Below are positions 23,755 through 35,600 of a stretch of DNA of 64,000 nt, in pieces. Position numbers and translations under genes: made by a program. Origin of the DNA: Monosporascus cannonballus. Taxonomy: Eukaryota; Ascomycota; Sordariomycetes; Xylariales. The notes below the pieces were generated by a model. It was not told the origin of the DNA and did not search any database. It saw nothing but the letters and a program-made list of their open reading frames with translations. The stretch covers positions 124,001 to 188,000 of the forward strand of contig QJNS01000143.1 of assembly GCA_004154925.1 (NCBI GenBank). The letters run 5' to 3'. How positions within the stretch are numbered: the stretch's first letter is position 1; each line of letters starts with the position of its first letter.

Positions 23755-24539
23755 CTAAGGCCTGCGAGCCAAAGCAATGCAGCTAAAACGAAGGTTCTCT
23801 CCTCCTTCATCCGTGTTCAATTTCATGATCCTCTTGATGCCCATGTCAAGCGCTCGCGGACTGAGAACGTCCTCGTCGTCAGCAAGACTTCCTCTCTCCA
23901 GAGGACCCTTCCTCGACCCTTCAAGCTCCCAGAGCTTCCCACCGCTCTTGACAAAACTCACAAAATGCCCACCATCACGCTCATCCGTCGGATCCGCATA
24001 GCTGTCGCCGGCCTGCTCGACCGACTTGTGAGCAAGTTCGAATGGCTCGCTGTTGTACAGCATTTCGGCGCGTTTGGTCATATCTAGCGGTATGGCGAGG
24101 CTTCGTATCGCCGCGAGATCGGAATCACGCTTGATAAAGTCGACGGCCGGACCGTTGATCAAGCTATGGAGCAGACCGATCGAGCCGCAGGCGTGGCCGA
24201 TGGTCTGCTTGAACCAGATAACCGGCTCGTCAGGGCCGAAGCCAGTGTAGGGTTCTTTGTTAGCGTCTTCGGCCTTGCGACTTCGATCCCAAGCTGGTGT
24301 GAGTGGAATGATGACCAGCAGAGCCAGGGCAGGTCGAGGGATATGTGAGAGTAGTTCGGGTTCATCCAGGGAATAGACGTCATAGAATTGGAGCTCGGAC
24401 GATAGACCCAACTTCGTTGCCAATTGGTTCATTACATCGGGGTTGTTCTCTGCCATTTGCGATGAGTTTCTACTCAAAGACAAGTGATCCATGAGGGCTT
24501 AGGTCCCTTACCAAGCATTACCCATGTCTTCTTTTCCAT
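23755..24539 (-). CDS. Ubiquitin carboxyl-terminal hydrolase (peptidase C12, UCH/Yuh1 type)
   Basis: A cysteine protease family that removes small adducts from the C-terminus of ubiquitin and processes ubiquitin/NEDD8 precursors in cytosol and nucleus. I model two exons on the minus strand: 24,539-24,512 and 24,449-23,755, with a 62-bp intron (GTAAGG donor, TGGCAG acceptor), giving 240 residues, close to yeast Yuh1. The first exon restores the usual N-terminus MEKKTWVML-ENNPDVMN; the uninterrupted alternative starting at 24,492 would be 245 residues with an atypical start. Gln91 and catalytic Cys97 lie in FKQTIGHACGSIGLLH, catalytic His171 in GGHFVSFV. The third catalytic position, Asp in animal LYELDG, is Glu186 here (LWELEG), possibly a lineage trait. 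No RIP or frame damage is visible, so the gene looks functional. It is the only intact gene in the window. Confidence 0.93.
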
Positions 24540-24790
24540 TTTGGGGAATCAATAGATGGAGGATGTCGAAAATTCAGGAATGTTGGGGGAAGGAGATGGT
24601 GTAGAGATTGCAGGATCTGATTCTTAGAGCTATCACAAAACAGGGCGCCCGACAGTAGCTGTGAGATGATCAAAGACTACCATTGCGGGAAGCTGGATGT
24701 CGTGATACAAGTGGAGAGTCGTACTCTGCTCGCGGGGCGATATTTATCCGCGCCGGTCTCCGCCTCGATTTTGTAAAATAAACAACACCA
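24540..24790. other. Upstream region of the ubiquitin hydrolase gene
   Basis: GC-normal DNA between the gene start and the Tc1-like fragment, so its promoter should lie here. No TATA box or operator can be called with confidence. Confidence 0.4.
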
Positions 24791-25039
24791 TTCTTAGGTA
24801 CCTGATTGGTCTAGGCAATGAACTAACACCCATTCAAAGGGCAAGTATCATCGGTGCCCATCAGAATAGAGTTCCACTAACGGAGATCTCAAAAAGCACA
24901 GGAATTCCGCTCGGTACAGTCAAATATATGTGGAAACAGCGGAATCGCCGTGCAGAGCATCGGCAAAGGTCTATTCCGCGTAACCACCCTCGAAAAACGA
25001 CTTCAGCCCAAGATGATATAGAACCTATAGACACCTAAG
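24791..25039 (+). pseudogene. Tc1/mariner-type transposase N-terminal helix-turn-helix fragment
   Basis: A frame ending at TAA 25,037-25,039 reads GNELTPIQRASIIGAHQ, then LTEISKSTGIPLGTVKYMWKQ and a basic tail. This is the DNA-binding HTH that opens fungal Tc1/mariner transposases (RA.IIGA...G....I....IP.GTV). The DDE/D catalytic part is missing, as are an ATG in frame and terminal repeats. The fragment is not RIP-mutated. It could be a truncated transposon or a domesticated DNA-binding domain; a fragment is more likely because no start codon or promoter is evident. Confidence 0.65.
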
Positions 25040-25074
25040 AATCCGGCCATTTACGACATCCTAGGGTTTGCACT

Positions 25075-25163
25075 ACCTACCCACCCACGCTAGAATTTCC
25101 ACCCACGAGTACCTACGCACCCCTGCCACCCACCCGTGAGTAGGTAACAGGGATGCGTAGGTA
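25075..25163. repeat. C-rich short repeats and hairpin at the right edge of island 2
   Basis: ACCTACCC/ACCCACG motifs recur, and TACCTACGCACCCCTG (25,110-25,125) pairs with CAGGGATGCGTAGGTA (25,148-25,163) with one mismatch across a 22-nt loop. G+C falls abruptly immediately after it. Confidence 0.7.
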
Positions 25164-28100
25164 AAACGAAACTATTTACGAAGTAATTGCCTATAAGTAA
25201 TAAAAAAGCTAAATAGTTAACCACTTATAAGTACTTGTTTATAATATTAATATTGATTATATAAAAATAAATGATTTAAAATTTGAAAAAATTTAAATAA
25301 TATTAAATTACAATGAAATAAAAAGCTTTTAATATTAATATTAAAAATAAACATATTTAATTATTATATATAATTTTATTAACTAGTTTGATAAGTATAA
25401 TTGTATATTCATTTTGGTATTACTTAAATTGTTTATAATTTTCGTATATAAAATTAATTTAATTTAAATATGAATTAAATTAATCACAAAACCTTTATTT
25501 AAAATTCTATTAAATTATATATATATTTTTAAATATTACTTCTTGATTTAATTTTAAATTATAAAAATATTTTAAAATATCTTATTTTTACAGCATATTT
25601 TTATTTTATTTTACAATTTTTAATATTAATTAACGTATTAATACTAAACTTTACACACTAAGTAAAATAGAATTTATTTTATTATTTTTGGAATTTTTTA
25701 AGTCTTGTCAATATACGTCGTTTTGCGATTTTATTGCTTAATATTTCGAATGTAATAGATGTTTTCAGAAATTCTGTAAATAATTTAGCCGATAATACCG
25801 GATTACGATAAATTATTTAAATTTATAAACGTTGTATATCCAGTATATAAAAAATTAATGATATATATTTAGGTATTAATGTAAATATATTAATGAAATG
25901 GCAATAAAAATAATTCGGTTTTTTTCAAAAACTTCTATAAATACTTAATCTAATTGTAAAGTTATGGCGTTAAATAAATATTGAATATTTTTATATATAA
26001 AGTATTAAAAAAGCCTTAAGTATTACAACAGTATGATATTTTTTTAATACTGAGTTTTCGAAATAAATTAATTTAAATTAAAAATATTAAAATGAATAAA
26101 AAAATAACAAATAAAACTTAAGTAAATACATATTCTTTTCTAAATAAAGCTTAAAATATTTATTATATGGTTTTTACCGTATAAGTTTTTTGATTTTACC
26201 GACTATTTATATCAGTATTCTTTTACTTTTAGTTTTAATGTTGTTTATATTTTTAATAAAGTTATATTCTAAAGAAAATATTTACTTTTAACGTATTAAG
26301 TATCCAAAGATAATGCAATTTTAAATTATGTTTAATGTAATATTTTATTGTTAAAATATTATATAAATTTATGAAAGCATTTACTAACGAATTATTATGT
26401 ATATTACATGTAAACATCATCGATTATTTTTAAAAATTAATAACAAAATTGAAGTTAATAACAAAATCAACATTAATTTATTAAAATTGATATTAAGATA
26501 TATTTCCATATAATTTGGAAAATAATTTTTGCAATAGATAAGGCGAAATAAAATTCTTCCGATAAGATAAATAATTTGATTTTCAATTTATTTCTTTTTA
26601 AAAAACATTATAAATACATATTTTATTTTAATAGATAATAAATATTTAACTATAAAGTGTTATTGCTTTTTTAATGTTTTATTTATGTTTAACACTTAAA
26701 TCAGTTGGTAGTCATAATAAATTAAATTTTGATTATATACTAATTTTTCTCTACGTCTTTTTTTAAAATGAAATTAATTATATTTATATTTATTTTAGTA
26801 CTTATTTGAAATATAATAATTTGAGCAGCAGCTTAAACATTCCTAAGGTTGCCGATAATGAAAATGATGTTCAAACTTTATTTTTCTGTCCATTTATTAT
26901 TAACGTTTCGTAATTTAGATAAATTTCTCATTTCAGAGTAGTGGTATTGAATATCAAATTATTATATTTTTTAATTTATGTAGAAAAGAAAAGAAAAAAA
27001 GCGTATATTCACAATAAAATATAAATGTATTAAGGTAATGCAAAGTTTTATTTATTTTATTAATATGATAATAATCTCAATATAGAAATAATTACATATT
27101 AATACGACGAATTTAAAAAAAATAATTTTACATTAGATAAATATATAAAAATAGTGTATATTAAAAATACCGTGATGTATTAAATAATATAATAATTTTT
27201 ATATTCACAATGTGAATAATCTGTCTTTTTTTAAATTATAATTACCTGTTTACTTTCAATCTTAATTAATATTAAGAATTTATAAAATCGAAACATTATA
27301 TTATTAATCATAATTTTCGAGAAACGTTGATAAATAAGTTAATTATAAAATAATTTGGTAACCTTTATTCTATTTATAATAAGATGAATAAATTATTTAA
27401 CAAGTAAATTATTTTAAAATTAAAAAAATAGTTATAAATAATTAAGTTAAAAGTGTTTTTTATTTATAAAAATATAATATCGTTTTCGAATCGGATAGAA
27501 AATATACAAACGTTACAAAAATAAAATAAAATTTGATATTTTCGAAATCTTTAACTTTATAATGTTAATAGAATTGAAAATGATTTTAATCAATTAAAAA
27601 TCATATTTCTTAAAAATTAAATAATAATATATTAATACATATTTTATTTTATTTATATATTTCATATCTGTAAAAATACGATTTGATAACTTTATTGTTT
27701 TAAAAATATATAATTATAAGTTCTTTCTCTAAATGTTATAGGTATTATTAATAAAGATTTTTAAGATAAAATAATTAAATTATTTACAATATGTTTAAAA
27801 ACTTTCGTAATTTCGAGAGTAGCACTTTTTATAATATACATAATTTTAAATTATAAATTCTATTTCATAAATTCGAATAAATATATATATTACAAAACTT
27901 GAACAGGCTTATGTGTTTTCACTAATGTATGGCAACGTTTAAAGTTTTAACATGCTTTTTCTTTAAATAAACGATATATATATGTCTTTAAATTAATATT
28001 ATATACGAGGATTACAATTAGAATATATTAAGAATAATTTAAATTAAATTAAACAAAAAACTAAATCGAAATTTAATATATTTTTATTAATTAAGATATA

Positions 28101-29050
28101 GAATTAGAGGTATTTTGTTGGAATATAATTAATAACATAGAACCTAATTCGTTGAGGTTTAATAATTTCTTCTGATCTTTTTATTTTTTAAATCTTTTGC
28201 TTTAAATCTTTTAGATTTCTTTTATTCTCAAGCTCGCCTGATATTTCTTTACATTATATAAGCTATTTAATTTTTAAAATATTATTCAAAACTATATTGT
28301 ATCGAAATTCGTTCTGTTATTATTTATAATATTTTAAATATCTCTTTACACAATATCTATTTATTTTAATATTTCGTATAATAATTAAATATTTATCGTT
28401 TGATATTCGTATAATTACATAGCAATTAAAACATGTTTATCTAAGATGTATTTATTTTTAGGCTATATTTTCCAGCCTAAGTAAAAAATATAGAAATTTA
28501 TTATATTAAAATTTATTTATATATTTAATTGTTAGTAATAAAATAAATGTATATATTTATAAAAAGCTTATATTAAACTAGGAAAAATGTAAACGGCAAT
28601 AGTTATCGAAACGTAAAATTGAGCAACTATATTTTTCAGGTTTATTTATTTAATATTTTGTCTATATCTTTTCGCATATATATTTAAATATTCGAATTTT
28701 TAAACACTTTTAAACACAGTTAGTTTATCCAACAAATTTACTAAAATATAAATATTTCAAATAATGAAAAACTAAATAGAAATTAGCTTATATTTAGAGA
28801 ACGATAATTGGCGAATATATTTCTATTAACGTAAATTAAATCTTCTTAAATAATAATTAATATTACAATACCCATATATTAAAAAGTATAAGTTATAATC
28901 ATGCTGATAAGAGTATAATATTTATTTTCTATCAAAGTTATCTGTAAAATATTTTACATTTGTAATATTTAAGAAAATAGTAATATAAATTTATTTATTT
29001 CAATTTAAAAAGTTTTAAAGAAGCGAAAAGCATTAGTTATTTCGGTACAT

Positions 29051-29140
29051 AATTCAAAAAACTAACAATTTCAATACTAAGTACATTAAAAGTTTATATA
29101 AGAACTTAACTAAAAAACGCCTCGAAGCTTATTTCTTTAT
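29051..29140 (+). repeat. Diverged direct repeat, left copy
   Basis: About 90 bp, roughly 70% identical by eye to 29,617-29,705; both share ATTAAAAGT or TTTAAAAGT followed by TAAAAAACGC. The sequence between them (about 480 bp) keeps more G+C than the flanks, so the pair could be ends of a small old element. Confidence 0.45.
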
Positions 29141-29616
29141 ATTATTTTCATTTTTTTAAAAAAAATGTTCCTATTTTTTATTAAAAAGTAATACAAATTT
29201 TATCCGTTATCCGTTAATTTATTAACTGTTTTTACTTAATAAATCTTTTGACAATATGCGCAGCAAATGTATTAGCTCAAGTACGTTAAATCTTTAAAGG
29301 ACAAAATACGTACTAAGTTATTGTGGTATCGATTTATCGTCGACGTATTACCGACTTTCTGGCGGTTGTTATTAATAGGAATAAACCTTATTACTTTAAG
29401 TAATTAACGTTTTAACAGGTTGACGGTAACTATTTGCTTATTAAGCTTAGTGTATATAGATAAATTACTTTGGTTTATATAAACGTGAAAAAAGCTACGT
29501 TTTAATAATTTATAAAAAATGCTTAACATTTATTAGTTTTTATATCGAATACGATCTTTGACTTGTAATCGTAATTAATAAACCAGTATATCTTAATACT
29601 ATTACAATAATATAAA

Positions 29617-29705
29617 GCAATAAAAAATTAGTAATTTTAACGTTAAATACTTTAAAAGTCTTTATTTACACTTAAATAAAAAACGCTTTAAGGCTAATTT
29701 TTATA
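29617..29705 (+). repeat. Diverged direct repeat, right copy
   Basis: Partner of 29,051-29,140 in the same orientation. Confidence 0.45.
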
Positions 29706-30736
29706 CAAATATTCAAATTTAATAACTAAATTCACTAATTAATATTAATTAATTTATTTTACAAATCAAATTATGGAATTATTATTAATATTATTACAAT
29801 TTTAAAAAAATTCTTTTGAAATACAATATTAAAGTTGTATTATTTCTGTAAATAATTGTTTTAACTTGAAGATTATAAGAGTTATAAAGCTTATATTTTT
29901 TTTCATATTTCGATAGTACTTGTTTTATAAATATAATTTATTAACACGTTAAATTATAAATCTAAGTCGAATATATTTATACGTTATTAGCAATCGTAAT
30001 ATAAATATTAATATAAATTCATAATTTAAATTTTAACGTATCTATTAATTAATTTGCAGTTATCCAATTTTTAAAGACTTTTTCGTTTTTATTATAAAAT
30101 TGGCTTTTAATTTTTGGTTAATTCTTTGTAATTTATTTTATTAAATATGTAATTCGTTTTATATTCGGTTTGATTTTCGACATAACATAAGTATATAAAT
30201 TTAAGTTCGCCTTTTGTTTCGTTTTTACTTTTACGTTTGTTATATAAAGTATTGTTTAATTTTAGTGATTAACATTTTATTTTAATATTTAGTTTACTAA
30301 ATCTCTCTAATTTTTATTAGTTATAATCTAATTAACGAAATATACAAAAAAAATAATATATAAATTACTAAATTATTCCGAATAATGTTATAAATATCTT
30401 AGAATTAATGTTATTAAATATAATTATATGCAATTGAAAGTATAAAAATAAAACCTTAATATGTTGTTAATATAATTAAAATGAAATATATACTTTAATT
30501 ATTACACAGACATTATTTATTATTCGAGTTATTTATGTAATAGTTTTCTAACTTCGAATATTTTATATAAACTTTCCAAATATATTATTATTATTTCCTT
30601 AGTTTTTTTACTTATATCTAACCGTAATATATCTATTTATTAAGTTATATTTTTATTATAATCAGTGTCAAAAAATAATAAACGAAATTATAAAAGAATT
30701 ATAAAAATATACAATCTAATTATTTTCTAACGCTTT

Positions 30737-30803
30737 TATTAGTATTATTATTATTATTATTATAATTATTAGTATTATTATTATAATTATTATTATTATA
30801 ATT
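30737..30803. repeat. ATT/TTA trinucleotide microsatellite
   Basis: Imperfect (TTA)n run with TAA and AGT interruptions immediately left of the pogo-like element. A shorter TTA run also lies at its right end (32,677-32,700). Confidence 0.85.
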
Positions 30804-30810
30804 AACATAT

Positions 30811-32674
30811 TAAATAAGTTCGCAGAACAAATAAGCTCGCGGGATAATTTTTGGCACCTTATAACAACAAATTCAAATTAATCAACTACAACGCAATAAA
30901 TCAATTGAAACTAATCGGATTCCTTATCGCTAAACATATTTATAGTTTTTTCATAAATACGCGTCTTATATCCGAGCTTGTTGCAAACGCCACATTTTCT
31001 TTTTTTCGTTTCAACCCTTTTACGACGACTACTTTCAGCTGCTATTCGCTGTATTTTTTCACTACCTTTTTCTTTTTAGGCCAGAAGAACTTATCCCTTT
31101 TATATAGTAAGTGTTTCTCTTTTTTGAAAACGTTTATTTTTGGTTTTTCGACGTTTAGTTAAGATATAATTCGTTTAGCGCAATTAGGCCGTTTTTTCTA
31201 AAACAAAGCAATTTCGTATAAAAGTAACAAATTACTTTTCGTTAAAAGATTAACTGATTCCACTATTTTTGTTAACTAATTACCCTAATGATTTTTTTTT
31301 ATTTTTTTTTTTGCAAATAACATCCTTGTTTCGTTATTTTATAGATATTGGTAGGGATTGTCGCAGATAGGGAAATAAAATTGGCGGAAATAAAGGGCAA
31401 GACCGTCAGTATAGATATAATCGGAAAAACGTCCAATTCGGAAAAAACTTTATTAGGATCGAATAAAACAAATCCAGCTTTTGCAAATCCGGATTTAATA
31501 TTATCGAACGTTATAGCAGTTTTAAACGCGTCGTAAAAACCGACAAGGAAATCTTTTTTCGCGATATAGGTATAGTAACGTTGTATTAAATTTTCGATAT
31601 AAAACAAATAAGCGCGTTTTAAGACGGAAAAGCAGGATATATCAAAAGGTTAAAGTCGATAAGAAAAATACGCAGGCATACAAAAAGTAATAATGTCGTT
31701 ATTCGCGTAATATTTTTCGTATTCGATCGAATAATAGCTTTCGTGGCCGTTAAGGATAAAATAAACGTTTTGATCTTTTCGTACGCGTCCGTATATATTT
31801 GTAAAAATGCTAAATTTATTTTAAATTTTATTTGTTTGTTATTTAAGTATTAGGACTAATATTAACCTTTTAATCGGTTAGTAATAAGTTATCGCGATAC
31901 TAGAAATTAAAATAAAATTTCTTCGCCAATATAATAAATGGCAGCAAAGCTTAATTTTATCAATTAATAACTTATAAAATTATAACCTATTTCCGATTAC
32001 TTTAATACGTTTATCTAGATTTTTTACGTTTTTTAGCGCTTATAATTATTATGCCCGATGCTATAAAAGTTCTATTAAAAAGCCCGTTTTATCGAAATTA
32101 TAAATATCCTTTTTTGCGATACCGTATTTTGCGATTATAACTCGAACAAATTTAAACTATTTGCGAAATGTTTCTGGATTTTCGCATAGGACCCGTTCAT
32201 AATCGATTTTTCGATTTAAACGTGTCTAAAGCTTTTTTTGCCGTCGTACAAAATTCGACGCCTATTTAACCTCGACGTATATCGTAACGCGTTGGGCAAG
32301 CAGTAAATTTGCCATATTTTTAACGTATTAAAGTCGGACAAGAAACGTTCGCGCATCTAAGTCAAAGATCTTTTCGATAATGGATTTTTTTTCAGTCGGC
32401 GTTAATTTTCGCAAATGGAGGATAATATCGACTCGGGCGTATCTGGCGTTAAATCGCGTTTTTATCATAAAATGTAGGACGTTATAAATAAAACTAAATT
32501 TTTTATAACTAAGTTTCGGGTTATTCTTTTTAGCTTAAACGGCTCGGTTTATTTTAAATACTTTCGTAAATCGTTCCATATTGTAATTGTTAAAAAATAA
32601 ATGATTAAAGTTAGATAGTTAGAATATTAGAAAAAGTGTCTCGCAAGCTTATCTGTCCCGCCAGCTTATCTAGT
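30811..32674 (-). mobile_element. Fot1/pogo-like DNA transposon 1 (minus strand, dead)
   Basis: About 1.86 kb with terminal inverted repeats. The left end (from 30,811) reads AAATAAGTTCGC then AAATAAGCTCGCGGGA; the right end (to 32,674) reversed reads GATAAGCTGGC then GATAAGCTTGCGAGAC. Each terminus thus holds the AATAAGCTCGC motif twice. TA dinucleotides flank both ends, as expected for pogo insertion. The size agrees with Fot1. Confidence 0.85.
30911..32579 (-). pseudogene. Fot1/pogo-like transposase, RIP-inactivated (element 1)
   Basis: The minus-strand frame runs from ATG 32,579 (MERFTKVFK) to TAG at 30,913-30,911, about 556 codons, close to Fot1. In order it shows the N-terminal HTH, the CENP-B-type DNA-binding part (LDARTF..RL, ASNFVRRQ, RKIDYERVLCENPETFRK), the first catalytic Asp in YNFDKTGF, the second catalytic block LNGHESYYS where Asp has become Asn, PAYFSYRL.PFD, the conserved KKDFLVGFYDAFK and SGFAKAGFVLFDP blocks (near 31,560-31,450) and a C-terminal KRKCGVCNK zinc-knuckle with later ligands lost. 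Several stops are RIP-type. The plus-strand frame 30,851-31,162 is only its antisense shadow. Confidence 0.87.
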
Positions 32675-35600
32675 ACGTTATTATTATTATTATAATTATT
32701 AAGAATTCAATCTTTATGTCGAATATTCGAACAATAAAAACGATTAAATTATTTCTATAATAACCGTCGATTGCCTTTATTAAACATGAAAAAAGTTCAG
32801 AATAAAATATTTATTACCGCTATAAATTAAAATATACGTAAATACAAATGTATTATTATTATTTTGAACTTAAATATAAACTATATATTATCTAATTATA
32901 ATATTGTATAAATTAAACAGTTTGAAAATTTGTATATCTTATTAATTTTATAATATTATTCTAAGTTTATAATATCAGAAATTTTGTATTATATATTATC
33001 GAAAAAGATATTTGAAAATAAACAATGTATAAAAGAAATATAATAAAAATTGAGAATATTCAATTAATTTCGTTATTTATTAATAACAATTCGTATATAA
33101 TTTATAATAAAAAGGTGTTATTTACTTTACAAGTTCTGTTTTATTAACTATATCTATATATAAATAAATACTAAGTTGTTTAAAATAAACAATTTATTTA
33201 AATTCTAAATAGAATTTTTTATATACATTAATTAAAAATATGAATTAAATATTTTAATTTATTTACCAAATATTAAGTTTTTATTTTGTTATAAATGTAT
33301 TACATTATAACCGCTAAAAGGTTTACCTAATTTTTAACTTTGAGTTGTATAGGTGTATATTAACAAAAATATAAATAGATTTTAATTAATAAAATAATTT
33401 AATTACGTTTCGTCACACCAAAATATATTAAATCACGAGTAATTATTAAAAATCAATTTTATTTGACCTATAGAAATAAATATATTTATATATTCTTTAT
33501 CTGTTAATTGAATGTTAATTGAATTATAAAGTTTTATAAATTTAATTCTTTTAATTGGTAGTATTTCTTTAACAATATATTTAGATTTTAACGTTAAAAG
33601 AAATCTAAATTATATACCCCGTTTGGATAGGTTTTACCATTTTTTACAACCGGTTTCGATTAGGTCGTTATACAATTTCTCTTTTTTATGATTTTTATTT
33701 TTACACAGCGTTCTTTTAATAAGTTCCAACTTTATTAAAGCACATCGTATTATTAATTGCACATCTTATAATAGATTTAATTAAAGAAAAATCTTAAGAT
33801 CTTTAGTTGTTTATTATATTTGATTTTGAAATAGTACCGTATACGCCGTATTTTATAAATAATATAAAATATTAAAAAATCGAAAATGTTCGTCGTTATA
33901 ACGAATAAATGAACAGTTATTATTGCTGTAATAGGTTCAATATTCGAATCGATTGTTTGCGCCGTATTAAGAAAGAGAAATCGTTTAAATCGTAAAAAAC
34001 CGTTATTAAAAATCTTTTATTACGGTTTTAATAAGAAATAAAAGAATTTGTCGCATAAGTAACGTTATATTAATAAAACTATTGGCAATTCTTTTACGGT
34101 ACTAAATGAAATTCTTGTACGAAGAAGAAATTAAAATTATTAACCATAAGCTTTAAGTCATAAACAAGTTAGACGAATAAAAATATACGGAAGCCGAAAA
34201 TATTATAACCATATTATTTATTAATATTTTTCGTTAATTCGTCCTTAAGAACCTCGATAAAGAAATTACCATGAGTATTTTGGATATTATTAATAAAAGC
34301 TTTTAAGAAACGATATATATTTATAAGATTTCTAACAAAATTTAGATATTTTCAGAATTTCGATATTGTTTTTATTTAATTAAGTACTAAGTAATTTTAT
34401 TTTATATCTAATTTCGTTTTTCATTTTTATACTTTTTGATGTCGTATGAACTTTAATAATATTTATTATTAATTGTATTAACATATAAAAATCTAAATTT
34501 AATTTAATTTCTAATGCAAAATTTAATTATTATTATTGCTCAAAATTGTTAGAGCATTTCTATATAAATTATTATATTTTTTATTTCGTTTTTATTAAAC
34601 CTTTTTAGGTATATATTTGTAGAACGAAATAACCTTTTTTTACTTTTCGAAAAACAAATATTTTAACTTGTTATAATTATAATATTTATTTATTTATTAA
34701 CGTGTAAACATTTATTTTAAAGTTAACTTTTACTATGTTTACTTTTATTATTTTAACGTTAATAAATGGGTGATGGATAATTTTTTACATAATAAAATTA
34801 AGATTAGTTTTAAAATATATTAAAATGAATTTAACAAATTTATATATATTTATATTATAGAGGTATTTCATAATAAGTGTCTTTATACTATAATTATATT
34901 ATTTATAATTGCTGTAATAATAGAAACTCTTTTAAGATTTATCTTTATGGTTACTTCGTTTCCTATTTAAATACATTAAATGATATCAAATTTAAATTAA
35001 CATATATTATAAAGTCTTTTTATAGGAAATAAATTGTGTATAAAAATATGTAAATATTGAAAATAGCTTTTATAACAAATAATCATATACTTTATATTCG
35101 TATTTTTGAATATAAAAAGAAAATTTAACAAGTCTTTTAAAACTAATAATAGGTATAATTTTATATTAGTTTTATATTAGTAACAACATTTGTTTTTAAA
35201 TATTTATTTGGATTTTAAACATGAGGTTAAAGCTTTTAAGATTTGTTTAAAATTATCAATTTATTTTATATTTTCTATTTAGCACTAAATTATTATTATA
35301 TTCTTTACTATATATGTTTTAATAATTTATATATTATTCTATTTTATTATAAATAAAAATATCTTTATAAATAGTATAAAACGTTATATAAAGGACTTTA
35401 GTTATAATCTTTAAAACCGTTTAATATTGATTTGAAATATAGGTTATATTACTTATTAAATATTATTTAATATATAATAACCAACTTCAGGTTTATTTTA
35501 TATTTGATATATTTTACTTGTATATTGTATAAATTCTTTCATCGTAATAAAATTAATACATTCTTAAAAATTTCTATACATTTTAATTTAATAAAAACCT

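Larger units (their letters stand above)
25167..30736. other. AT-rich region without identifiable gene
   Basis: About 5.6 kb of very AT-rich DNA with few CpG remnants. No coding relic could be read. The only structure found is the diverged direct repeat at 29,051-29,140 and 29,617-29,705. Confidence 0.5.

Noticed and set aside
23734..24383. Other frames over the ubiquitin hydrolase gene, both strands
   Set aside because: They overlap the conserved UCH reading frame and show no domain; ordinary shadows of a GC-normal gene.
30851..31162. 103-codon plus-strand frame
   Set aside because: Antisense to the C-terminal part of the pogo-like transposase, where the minus strand has the real zinc-knuckle reading.
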